From an uncultured Phycicoccus sp. (GTDB lineage: Bacteria > Actinomycetota > Actinomycetes > Actinomycetales > Dermatophilaceae): a stretch of DNA of 64,000 bases. A model generated the notes under the pieces. That model saw nothing but the letters and a program-made list of their open reading frames with translations. It had not been told where the DNA came from and made no database searches. The stretch is taken from NCBI RefSeq assembly GCF_947495705.1, contig NZ_CANLZR010000007.1:1-64000 (forward strand). Direction: 5' to 3'. This document shows, in pieces, positions 1 to 8,634 of this stretch. How positions within the stretch are numbered: the first letter of the stretch is position 1; every line of letters begins with the position of its first letter. A program made the position numbers and the translations under genes.

Positions 1-108
1 CGCACCCGGAGGGAGTCGGGAGGCGCCCGAACGACGTGAGGTGGCCGGGTCCCGTCGGGGGCGCGCCAGCGCACCCGCGGGTCCGTCCCCATCGCTCCGG
101 CGCGGTGG

Positions 109-1065
109 TCAGCGGGCGACCGACAGCGCGATGCCGTCGAGGATGTCGTGCTCGCTCGTCACGACCCGCACGCCCGGCGAGCGCAGCGCGACCCGGCCGA
201 GCACCTCGTGCCACACCAGGGCCCCGGCGCCGATGACGTCGACGCGCCCCGGGTGCATGAACGGCAGCGCGCCCCGCTCCGCCGACGACATGCCGAGCAG
301 CGAGCGGCACGCCTCCCGGTGCCGGTCGAGCGGGACCTGAGCCAGGTGGATCGCGTCGCGGTCGTAGGAGCCGAGCCCGAGCGCATGGGCCGTGACCGTC
401 GTGATGCTGCCCGCGAGGCCCACAACCGCGCCGAGTCCGCGCAGGTCGGCCGTCTGCTCCGCCGCGTCGAGCGCCTCGGCCACGTCGGCCCGGGCCGCGA
501 CGACCTCGTCGTCGGTCGGCGGGTCCCCCGCGAGGTGTCGTTCGGTCATCCGGACACAGCCGACGTCGACGGACCGACCGGCCTCGACGTCATGCGTGCC
601 CCGCACGAGCTCGGTGGAGCCCCCGCCGAGGTCGACGACGAGGTACGGGCCCTCGATCCCGAGCCGCCGCAGGTCGCCGGTCGCTCCCGTGAACGACAAC
701 CCGGCCTCGACGTCGCCGGCGACGACCTCGGGTGCCACGTCGAGATCACCGAACGCCTCGACCACGCCGGCGACGAACTCGTCGGCGTTGCGGGCGTCGC
801 GCGAGGCCGAGGTGGCGACGAACCGCACGGCCTCCGCGCCGTGCTCGCGGCAGAGGCGTGCGTACTCGCGGGACATCGCGAGCGTGCGCTCCATCGCCTC
901 CGGAGCGATGACGCCGGTGCGGTCGATGCCCTGGCCGAGCCGGACGACCTCCGTCCGGCGGACGACATCGGTGAGGAGCCCGCGGTCGTCGATGTCGGCG
1001 ACGAGCAGGCGGATGGAGTTCGTGCCGCAGTCGACGGCGCCGACGCGGCGGGTCGGTGCGCTCAC
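109..1065 (-). CDS. ppx: Ppx/GppA family exopolyphosphatase
   Basis: Predicted 318-aa member of the ASKHA-fold Ppx/GppA family, which removes terminal phosphate from polyphosphate or pppGpp in the cytoplasm. The N-terminal phosphate-1 motif AVDCGTNSIRLL lies at about residues 10-21 and the phosphate-2 motif VVDLGGGSTELV at about residue 140. The length fits the short actinobacterial form without the C-terminal extension of Escherichia coli Ppx. The GTG start at 1065 overlaps the stop of the preceding DUF501 gene as GTGA, which implies translational coupling at the end of an eno-ftsB-DUF501-ppx run, an order conserved in actinobacteria. Substrate preference (polyP or pppGpp) cannot be read from sequence. 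Confidence 0.93.
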   Translation of the reverse strand: MSAPTRRVGAVDCGTNSIRLLVADIDDRGLLTDVVRRTEVVRLGQGIDRTGVIAPEAMERTLAMSREYARLCREHGAEAVRFVATSASRDARNADEFVAGVVEAFGDLDVAPEVVAGDVEAGLSFTGATGDLRRLGIEGPYLVVDLGGGSTELVRGTHDVEAGRSVDVGCVRMTERHLAGDPPTDDEVVAARADVAEALDAAEQTADLRGLGAVVGLAGSITTVTAHALGLGSYDRDAIHLAQVPLDRHREACRSLLGMSSAERGALPFMHPGRVDVIGAGALVWHEVLGRVALRSPGVRVVTSEHDILDGIALSVAR

Positions 1066-1592
1066 GCCTGGCCCGGCGCCGCGAGGGTCTGGGAGCAGGG
1101 CGCGGACTCCCACCACGGGTCGAGCATCCCCAGCGCCTCGTCCCCGAGCGGGTTGACCCCGGGCCCGGCGCCGAGCGCGTGGGCCACGAGGACGTGCAGG
1201 CACTTGACCCGCGTCGGCATGCCGCCGGCGGACACCCCGGCGATCTCGGGGGTGTCGCCCAGCTCGGCGCGCCGGGTGAGGTAGTCGGCGTGGGCGGCCT
1301 CGTAGGCGGCCCGCAGGTCGGGGTCGGTCTCGAGCCGCTCGGTCATCTCGCGCATGACGCCCTGGCTCTCGAGCGTGGAGATCGCGCCCGTCATCCGCGG
1401 GCACGTCGCGTAGAAGGACGTCGGGAAGGGGGTGCCGTCGGGCAGCCGGGGTTCGGTGCGCACGACGTCGGGGTCACCACACGGACACCGGTGTGCCACC
1501 TCGGCCACTCCGCGGGCCTCACGGCCGAGCTGTCGCGAGACGGCCTCGATGTCGGCGGGTGCCACCGGCGGCAGCGACGACGCCGCCGTCAC
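1062..1592 (-). CDS. DUF501 domain-containing protein
   Basis: Protein of 176 aa matching the DUF501 family found between ftsB and ppx in actinobacteria. It has the family's cysteine-containing stretch (HRCPCGDPDVV) and the conserved core TRVKCLHVLVAHALG followed by NPLGDEALGMLDPWW. No signal peptide or membrane segment is seen, so it is probably cytoplasmic. The GTG at 1592 was chosen because it overlaps the stop of ftsB as GTGA; an upstream start would run far into ftsB. The biochemical function is unknown. Its fixed position next to a divisome gene is context only. Confidence 0.9.
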   Translation of the reverse strand: MTAASSLPPVAPADIEAVSRQLGREARGVAEVAHRCPCGDPDVVRTEPRLPDGTPFPTSFYATCPRMTGAISTLESQGVMREMTERLETDPDLRAAYEAAHADYLTRRAELGDTPEIAGVSAGGMPTRVKCLHVLVAHALGAGPGVNPLGDEALGMLDPWWESAPCSQTLAAPGQA

Positions 1593-2209
1593 CGGCGGGC
1601 TCCGGGAGCGTCGGCGGTGCGCACCGACTCCCACATCGTGTCGTACCACGGGCGGGTGGGGACGGTCTCGTCGGTTCCGGGCCCGGCCACGGCCGGGGTG
1701 TCGCTGGTCTCGGGGTCCGGGTCGAGGACGGTGTAGGAGCGCTCACCCGGGCGGACGAACTTGAGCCGCTCGCGGGCCTGCTGCTCGACGTAGGCGGGGT
1801 CCTCCCACCGCTCCCGCTCGGCCCGCAGTGCGGCGACGTCGGCCTCCTGGGCCGCGACCCCCTCGCGCAGGGCCGCGATCTCGGAACGCTGGTGGAACCA
1901 CGTCGCGACCGACGACGCCAGGAGGACCGAGAGGAAGGCCAGGATCGCCAGGAGGACGAGCCCCCGCCGCACGGCCCGGTGGGTGACGGCGCCGCCGACC
2001 CGGCCGGGCCAGCCCGAGCGGGTCCGCCGGACCACCTTGCTCGCCGTCGTCGACGACGCCCCCGCCCGGGCGGCCGCGGACGCCGACGGGCGGCCACGCG
2101 AGGAGGACGCGCCCTGCCGGGAGCCGGCCCCGGCGGGCCGGGCGGCGGGGCGCGCGCCGGACCCGCGTCGCGGGGGTCGCGACGCGGGTCCGGTGGAGCG
2201 CCCGGCCAT
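1589..2209 (-). CDS. FtsB/DivIC-type septum formation initiator
   Basis: Bitopic membrane protein of 206 aa. A basic, Ala/Pro/Arg-rich N-terminal tail (about residues 1-80) is followed by one transmembrane helix (LVLLAILAFLSVLLASSVAT) and a short coiled coil (EIAALREGVAAQEADVAALRAERERWED), then PAYVEQQARERLKFVRPGE, the hallmark of the FtsB/DivIC family. Such proteins bridge FtsQ and FtsL in the divisome. The start codon is uncertain: codons 6-18 coincide with a perfect 15-bp hairpin that could be the eno terminator, so a later start such as the GTG before THRAVRRGL is possible. Long disordered tails are, however, common in actinobacterial homologues. Confidence 0.9.
   Translation of the reverse strand: MAGRSTGPASRPPRRGSGARPAARPAGAGSRQGASSSRGRPSASAAARAGASSTTASKVVRRTRSGWPGRVGGAVTHRAVRRGLVLLAILAFLSVLLASSVATWFHQRSEIAALREGVAAQEADVAALRAERERWEDPAYVEQQARERLKFVRPGERSYTVLDPDPETSDTPAVAGPGTDETVPTRPWYDTMWESVRTADAPGARR
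2157..2193 (-). terminator. Strong hairpin just downstream of eno
   Basis: Perfect 15-bp inverted repeat (arms 2157-2171 and 2179-2193, 7-nt loop) that begins 30 nt after the enolase stop codon. It lies inside the first 20 codons of the ftsB frame as annotated. There is no clear U-tract. It may terminate or attenuate eno transcription so that less message reaches ftsB. Confidence 0.55.
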
Positions 2210-2222
2210 CAGATGCCTCGGG

Positions 2223-3608
<1,386 letters not shown>

Positions 3609-3648
3609 TCAGCCGGCTGCCCCCCCGACCCGGCGCCGGCCGGGCCCG

Positions 3649-4581
3649 TCAGAGACCGGCGTACGCGACCGCGATGGCCGTGCCGACCCGGGCGTTGTGC
3701 CGCACCAGGGCGAGGTTCGTCTCGAGCGACCGCCCGTCGGAGAGCTCGACGATCCGGCCGAGGAGGTAGGGGGTGATGTCCTTGCCCGTGATGCCCTGGG
3801 CGTCGCAGTCGGCCAGGGCGCGGGCGATGACGCCGTCGATGTCGGCGCGGGCCATCTCGTCCTCGGCCGGCACCGGGTTGGCGATGGCGATGCCGCTGCC
3901 CAGCCCGAGGTCGACGGAGGCGCGGATGAGCCGCGCGACCTCCTCCGGGGTGTCCAGGCGCATGGGCACCGGCAGCCCGCTGGAGCGCGAGAAGAAGGAC
4001 GGGAACTCGTCCGTGCCGTAGCCGACGACCGGGACCCCGAGGGTCTCGAGAACCTCGAGGGTGCGGCCGATGTCGAGGATCGACTTCACCCCGGCCGAGA
4101 TGACGGCGACCTCGGTGCGGGACAGCTCGGTGAGGTCGGCCGAGACGTCCATCGACGTCTCGGCGCCCTGGTGGACACCACCGAGGCCGCCGGTGACGAA
4201 GATCCGGATCCCGGCGAGCGCGGCGATGCGCATGGTGCTCGCCACGGTCGTCGCGCCGTGGACCCCGGTGGAGACGACGTGCGGGAGGTCGCGCACGCTG
4301 ACCTTGCGGATCGCGGTGTCGGCACCGAACATCTCGAGCTGGTCGTCCGCGAGGCCGACCGTGGGGCGTCCGTCGAGGATGGCGATGGTCGCCGGCACCG
4401 CCCCGCCGTCGCGCACGATGCCCTCGACCTCGCGCGCCATCGCGACGTTGTGCGGGTAGGGCATGCCGTGGCTGATGATGGTCGACTCGAGCGCGACGAC
4501 GGGTCGCCCGTCGGCCAGCGCGGCGGCGACCTCGGGGGCGAGGGCGAGCGCGGGGTGCGGCGGTCGGGGGGACGTGGTCAT
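3649..4581 (-). CDS. psuG: Pseudouridine-5'-phosphate glycosidase
   Basis: Predicted to cleave pseudouridine 5'-phosphate at its C-glycosidic bond to uracil and ribose 5-phosphate. The 310-aa protein carries the family signatures ALESTIISHGMPYPHN near the N terminus, FVTGGLGGVHQGAE, and ISAGVKSILDIGRTLEVLET with the lysine that forms the Schiff base. The ATG at 4581 overlaps the stop of the upstream kinase gene as ATGA, so the two proteins are almost certainly co-translated as a pseudouridine salvage pair: the kinase makes the substrate for this enzyme. Confidence 0.96.
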   Translation of the reverse strand: MTTSPRPPHPALALAPEVAAALADGRPVVALESTIISHGMPYPHNVAMAREVEGIVRDGGAVPATIAILDGRPTVGLADDQLEMFGADTAIRKVSVRDLPHVVSTGVHGATTVASTMRIAALAGIRIFVTGGLGGVHQGAETSMDVSADLTELSRTEVAVISAGVKSILDIGRTLEVLETLGVPVVGYGTDEFPSFFSRSSGLPVPMRLDTPEEVARLIRASVDLGLGSGIAIANPVPAEDEMARADIDGVIARALADCDAQGITGKDITPYLLGRIVELSDGRSLETNLALVRHNARVGTAIAVAYAGL

Positions 4582-5729
4582 GGGGACAGCTCCTCGGTCA
4601 GGGGGGTGGTGGGGGTCAGATGGGCCGCGACGAGGGCGGCGGTGAGGTCGGGGCGCACGGTGTCGGACGAGGCGCAGGTCAGGGCTGCCAGGACCTGGCC
4701 GGTGCGGGCCGCCTCCAGGACGTCGGCACCGCCCAGCACGGCATGCACGTAGCCCGCGGTCATGGCATCGCCCGCGCCCGTGACGTCGGCGACGTCGACG
4801 TCCGGGGCCGCGATGAGGACCACCCGGGGGTCGGCCCCCTCCACGGCGACGGACAGCAGGCTGCCGCGGGTGCCGCGTCGGACCCAGACCCGCTCGACCC
4901 CGCGGGCGTGGAGGAGCCGGGCGGCCCCGGCCACCGCGTCGGCGGTGTCCTCGACGGGCTGCCCGACGAGCGCGGCGAGCTCGTCGACGTTCGGGGTGAC
5001 GGTGTGGACGCGGACTCCTCCGTCGAGGGCGGGCGACGCCTCGGTGGCCTTGGCGACGCTGACGGGGTCGAGGACGGCCGACACCCCGGCGGTCTCGGCG
5101 GCGGCCAGGAGCCAGCGGATGACGTCGGCCGCCAGGTTGCAGTCGATGACGAGCAGCTCGGCGCCGCCGAGGAGGGTCGGGACGACCCCGAGGTCGGCGA
5201 CGGTCAGCTCGTCGGTGGCCCGCATGTCGGCCACTGCGACGAGCAGGTCGCCGCCGTCGTCGAGCACGGCCGCGTACGTCCCCGTGGGGTGGGGCGAGAC
5301 GACGAGGTGCCGGGTCTCGACCCCGGCGGCCGCGGTGCGGGACACGACGGTCTCGCCGGCGAGGTCGTCGCCGACCGCCGCCACGAGGACCGTCGGGGAC
5401 CCGAGCCGGGCGAGGTTCTCGGCGATGTTCCGGCCGACGCCGCCGACCGTGGCCGACGCGATGCCCGGGTTGCTCGTCCCGAGCACGGGCGCGCACCGGG
5501 TCCGCAGCTTGGTGTCGAGGACCGCCCCACCGACGACGACGACCGAGTCGACCTCGGGACGCAGGAGGTAGCCGCGGCCGAGGACGACGCCCTTGCGGGT
5601 GAGGTTCGACAGGTGCACCGAGATCGCGGCGCGGGTCGACCCCAGGCGCTCGGCGAGGGCCGCGGCGTCGAGCAGCGGGTCGCTGCGCAGCAGGGCGACG
5701 ATCTCGCGCTCCCGGACGGTCAGGTTCAT
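4578..5729 (-). CDS. psuK: PfkB-family pseudouridine kinase with N-terminal HTH
   Basis: A 383-aa fusion. Residues 1-60 form a winged-helix/LexA-like or MarR-like HTH (REREIVALLRSDPLLDAAALAERLGSTRAAISVHLSNL). The rest is a PfkB ribokinase-fold sugar kinase with the glycine-rich GGVGRNIAENLARLG motif and the catalytic DVTGAGDAMTAGYV near the C terminus. Pairing with psuG identifies pseudouridine as the likely substrate, phosphorylated at the 5' position. The HTH suggests that the enzyme doubles as a regulator of its own operon; an inverted repeat directly upstream fits that. The ATG has no Shine-Dalgarno and follows a TACAGT hexamer by 7 nt, so translation is probably leaderless. Confidence 0.94.
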   Translation of the reverse strand: MNLTVREREIVALLRSDPLLDAAALAERLGSTRAAISVHLSNLTRKGVVLGRGYLLRPEVDSVVVVGGAVLDTKLRTRCAPVLGTSNPGIASATVGGVGRNIAENLARLGSPTVLVAAVGDDLAGETVVSRTAAAGVETRHLVVSPHPTGTYAAVLDDGGDLLVAVADMRATDELTVADLGVVPTLLGGAELLVIDCNLAADVIRWLLAAAETAGVSAVLDPVSVAKATEASPALDGGVRVHTVTPNVDELAALVGQPVEDTADAVAGAARLLHARGVERVWVRRGTRGSLLSVAVEGADPRVVLIAAPDVDVADVTGAGDAMTAGYVHAVLGGADVLEAARTGQVLAALTCASSDTVRPDLTAALVAAHLTPTTPLTEELSP

Positions 5730-5765
5730 GCTTGCAACTGTAAGGCATCTTCACACTTGCAAGCA
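5729..5765 (-). promoter_or_regulatory. psuK-psuG promoter with probable operator
   Basis: Two half-sites, TGCTTGCAACT (5729-5739) and ACTTGCAAGCA (5755-5765), form an imperfect inverted repeat whose arms share TGCTTGCAA. On the minus strand TTGCTT (-35 like) is followed after 18 nt by TACAGT (-10 like, 5737-5742), and the ATG follows 7 nt later. The half-sites overlap both promoter boxes, as expected for a repressor site. The HTH domain of PsuK is the obvious candidate ligand. Confidence 0.55.
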
Positions 5766-5787
5766 ACCGCCCACCCCGGGCTGTCCC

Positions 5788-5810
5788 GACTTCTCATGCT
5801 GGGGTCCGCG
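5788..5810. repeat. Half copy of the 70-bp palindromic element
   Basis: These 23 bases match 21 of 23 positions of the left arm of the long palindrome at 25921-25991 (shared core CTCATGCTGG/TTCATGCTGG and GTCCGCG). The right arm is missing. The sequence sits about 10 bases past the point where similarity to ISL3 transposase ends, so it marks the broken edge of the accessory scar. Confidence 0.5.
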
Positions 5811-5819
5811 CCGACGTGG

Positions 5820-6107
5820 CAGCGTCGTCGGCCGCCGGCCCACCGGCTCGTGCGCCAGGCGACGGGTGAGGGTGTCCCGCGGGCGACCCTCGCAGCCGCA
5901 GCGCCGGCACCAGCGGTCCGCCTCCTCGACCGCGTCGTCGGCGACCCGGCAGGCCAGCACCGCCCGATCCGGTTGGAGTCGCTGGCCGACCACCACCAGA
6001 CCCAGCTCGTCGAGGCGGCAGAACGTCGTCACATCAGGGGTCGCGAAGGTAGCGTCAGGCACGTCACGGTCTTCCTGACCAGCCTTGAGCCTCTCAGGGA
6101 ATGTCAT
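5820..6107 (-). pseudogene. ISL3-family transposase N-terminal fragment
   Basis: The reading frame encodes about 96 residues resembling the N terminus of ISL3-type transposases: FATPDVTTFCRLDELGL, GQRLQPDRAVLACRV, the zinc-binding WCRRCGCEG and RRLAHEPVGRRPTTL. Similarity stops there, where a complete enzyme would continue with the second zinc motif and the DDE domain. The frame then runs on as unrelated sequence to a stop near 5751. It is a decayed IS remnant, not a functional transposase. It lies divergent from, and directly next to, a methyltransferase gene of atypical composition. Confidence 0.7.
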
Positions 6108-6157
6108 ACGAACCCCTCAAGCCATCGACCGCGGGCGGCTCGGGAGGAGAACGAAAC

Positions 6158-6994
6158 ATGACCGCAGCCGGTAACACGGTCCAAGACCACTACGCCAGCG
6201 AGGGCATCGCAGCCCGCATCCTCGCTGCGCTCAGGGCGGCAGGAGGCAGCGAGGCGGGCCCGATCACGCCCGACGCGCTCGCCCCACTCGACCACTTCCA
6301 CGGCCGGGGGCTGAAGGCGACAAAGGAGACGGTAGCGCTCCTCGAACCCCTCTCCGGCGAGCGCATCCTCGACATCGGCGGCGGGATCGGCGGACCGGCG
6401 CGGTGGACCGCGACGCACTTCGGTTGCCACGTGACCTCGCTCGACCTGACGCCGGAGTTCTGCCGCGCGGCGGAGGAGCTGAATGCCGCGACCGGCCTCT
6501 CGGATCGCGTGCGCGTGGTGGAGGGCAGCGCGACCGATCTGCCCTTCGAGGACGATGGGTTCGACCGAGCCTATTCCGAGAACGTGGCGATGAACATCGA
6601 GGACAAACGGCGCTTCTATGCCGAGGCGTTTCGTGTGCTTCGCCCCGGGGCGGTGTTCGCATTCTCCCACTACGGAGCCGGGCCGAAAGGCGAGCCCGAC
6701 TACCCGCTGCCCTGGGCGGCAGGGCCGGGCACGAGCTTCTTGTGTTCGCCCGAGGAGACACGGGAGCAAGTTCTCACCGCAGGGTTCGAGATCGTGATCT
6801 TTCGGGACAAGACGCAGGAGGTCCTGCCGGACCTGCGGGAGAACCGCCGGCGGTTGGAGGAACACGGGCTGCCGCCGCTGGGGCTGCAGACGCTCATGGG
6901 CGAACGGATTGGGGAATCTCAGATCAACGCGGCCCGGAGTGCGGACGAGGGCCGTTTGAGCGTACTCGAGGCCCTCGTCCGCAAGCCGGCCTAG
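6158..6994 (+). CDS. Class I SAM-dependent methyltransferase
   Basis: A 278-aa Rossmann-fold methyltransferase. Motif I is ERILDIGGGIGGPARW, followed by the acidic motif VTSLDLTPEF, a GSATDLPFEDDGFDRAYSENVAMNI segment and a post-motif FRVLRPGAVFAF. The overall pattern, including DHYASEGIAARILAAL near the N terminus, resembles UbiE-like and dimethylglycine/sarcosine N-methyltransferase-type enzymes, but the substrate is not recognisable. The ATG at 6158 was chosen for its strong GGAGGAGAACG ribosome-binding site. Its GC content and codon use are clearly lower than those of neighbours, and an ISL3 fragment abuts it, so recent acquisition is likely. Confidence 0.85.
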   Translation: MTAAGNTVQDHYASEGIAARILAALRAAGGSEAGPITPDALAPLDHFHGRGLKATKETVALLEPLSGERILDIGGGIGGPARWTATHFGCHVTSLDLTPEFCRAAEELNAATGLSDRVRVVEGSATDLPFEDDGFDRAYSENVAMNIEDKRRFYAEAFRVLRPGAVFAFSHYGAGPKGEPDYPLPWAAGPGTSFLCSPEETREQVLTAGFEIVIFRDKTQEVLPDLRENRRRLEEHGLPPLGLQTLMGERIGESQINAARSADEGRLSVLEALVRKPA

Positions 6995-7163
6995 CCAGGT
7001 GGGCAGTGTCGGCGCTCCCATCCTCGGGAGGCCTCGACCTCTACCCGGGCACCGACGCGCCCACCCCCCTCCGCGCTCCAGCCGTCCGCCGTCTAGCCCC
7101 TCAACCGGGAAGAGCCCGAAAAGGGCGGGTCGGGCGGGCGGGGGCCTGAGACGTCGGCAGAGG

Positions 7164-8129
7164 TCAGGGGGAGGGGCGAGCGGCGCGGCCGGGGTCGCGG
7201 GTGGTGAGGGCGTGGAGGACGGAGCGGACCCGGTCCTGCGCGGCGGCCAGGTCGGCCCGGGCTGCGTCGAGGGCGGTAAGCGTCGCCTGGTCGAGGACGA
7301 CCCCTCGGCGGCGGGCCCGCGCGAGGACCTTGTTGGCCGCCAGCTCCGGCGGCAGGCTCGGGGGGATCCCGTGCAGGAGGTCGTCGGCGCCCCCGGCGCC
7401 ATCGGCCTCCTTCTCCTGCGCCTTGATCCGCTCCCACTCCTGCTCGACCTGTGCCGGCGTCGCCGCGTCGCCGTCGGCGAAGACGTGCGGGTGGCGCCGG
7501 ACGAGCTTGTCGACGAGCAGCCCGGCGACGGTGTCGATGTCGAACCCGTCCTCGGCCTCCTCGGCGACCCGCGCGTGGAAGACGACCTGGAGCAGGACGT
7601 CACCAAGCTCCTCGGCCACGGCTCGCAGGTCTCCCCCGGCGATGGCCTCGAGCACCTCGTGCGTCTCCTCGACGAGGTACGGCGCGAGCGAGGTGTGGGT
7701 CTGCTCGGCGTCCCACGGGCAGCCGCCGGGCGAGCGCAGCCGGTCCATCGCCGCGACGACGTCGAGCAGCCGGCCACCCTGGACGTCCCACGAGCCGACG
7801 ACGAGCTCGACGTCGGGCGGCGACTCCAGGCGTGACACCTCCGACGCGATCGCGTCGGACAGGCCGGGGTCGGCGTCCGCCGAGCCCAGCCAGACCACGG
7901 CGGCACCGGCCGCCAGGTCGACCAGGGTGCGGGCGAGCGCGGCCGGCGCGAGGTCGCCGATGCACTCGACGGCGAGGCCGGCGTCGGCGAGGGCCTCGAC
8001 GAGCGGCTCGTCCGCCGCCCGCGCCAGCAGCCGGTCGGCGCCGGTCACGGCCGACCAGGCGGAGGACGACAGCAGCCCCGGCGCGACCCGGGGGGAGGTG
8101 ACGAGCAGCCCGAGCCGGCCGGCGGTCAC
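7164..8129 (-). CDS. mazG: MazG-family nucleoside triphosphate pyrophosphohydrolase
   Basis: A 321-aa house-cleaning NTP pyrophosphohydrolase. The MazG core starts at LRSPGGCPWDAEQTHTSLAPYLVEETHEVLEA and continues with AEELGDVLLQVVFHA, the helical EXXE and EXXD metal-binding motifs. The N-terminal 110 residues (LGLLVTSPRVAPGLLSSSAW) form the extra tetrapyrrole-methylase-like region seen in long actinobacterial MazG proteins. The GTG at 8129 overlaps the stop of the upstream lipoprotein gene as GTGA. It closes the mfd-lipoprotein-mazG run. Confidence 0.94.
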   Translation of the reverse strand: MTAGRLGLLVTSPRVAPGLLSSSAWSAVTGADRLLARAADEPLVEALADAGLAVECIGDLAPAALARTLVDLAAGAAVVWLGSADADPGLSDAIASEVSRLESPPDVELVVGSWDVQGGRLLDVVAAMDRLRSPGGCPWDAEQTHTSLAPYLVEETHEVLEAIAGGDLRAVAEELGDVLLQVVFHARVAEEAEDGFDIDTVAGLLVDKLVRRHPHVFADGDAATPAQVEQEWERIKAQEKEADGAGGADDLLHGIPPSLPPELAANKVLARARRRGVVLDQATLTALDAARADLAAAQDRVRSVLHALTTRDPGRAARPSP

Positions 8130-8623
8130 TGGTCGGCGCTGAAGGGGGTGACCCACTCCGGCAGGGTGGTGGCGAGGCTGGCCGTCTGCGGGTCGAACTC
8201 GCCGTACCGCGGGTTGACGTCGACCTGGAGGTCCGCGAACGTCTGGACCGGGATCTCGACCCCGGACTGCTGCAGGTTCTGGGCCGCGAGCTCGGCGCGC
8301 AGCACCTCGATGGTGACGGGCGAGGGGTCCTTGCCGGGGAAGGCGGCCTCGGCCACCGACACCGACAGCGGCGCGCCCTGCTCGGCGGCGAGGTCGAGGA
8401 TGTACGGCGCCCGGATGAGCCGGGTCAGGACGTCGGATGCCACGAGGTTCGCCTGGGGGTAGGCCTCGTTGATCTCGGACTGGGCCGTGTGGACCTCGGT
8501 CTCGGTGATGACGCGTCCGTCGACCGTGGCCGCGCGGTTGGCCTCGATCGAGCCGCAGCCGGCCGTCGCGAGGGCGACTCCGAGGGCGAGCGCCGCGCTG
8601 GCGCGGCGAACCGTGAGGGTCAC
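8126..8623 (-). CDS. SurA N-terminal-like lipoprotein
   Basis: Secreted lipoprotein of 165 aa with a type II signal peptide: a hydrophobic core followed by the lipobox LATAGC, Cys at about position 23. The mature part (AATVDGRVITETEVHTAQSEINEAYP) resembles the chaperone-like N-terminal domain of SurA/PrsA-type peptidyl-prolyl isomerases, but the protein ends before any parvulin catalytic domain. It is therefore likely a holdase-type lipoprotein or a protein of unknown role. It sits 11 nt after mfd and overlaps mazG by 4 nt, an arrangement common in actinobacteria. Confidence 0.85.
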   Translation of the reverse strand: MTLTVRRASAALALGVALATAGCGSIEANRAATVDGRVITETEVHTAQSEINEAYPQANLVASDVLTRLIRAPYILDLAAEQGAPLSVSVAEAAFPGKDPSPVTIEVLRAELAAQNLQQSGVEIPVQTFADLQVDVNPRYGEFDPQTASLATTLPEWVTPFSADQ

Positions 8624-8634
8624 GAGCAGTCCTT

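Noticed and set aside
5751-6107. Intact small zinc-finger protein gene on the minus strand
   Set aside because: The conserved part matches only the N-terminus of ISL3 transposases and similarity stops abruptly, so it is scored as a fragment.
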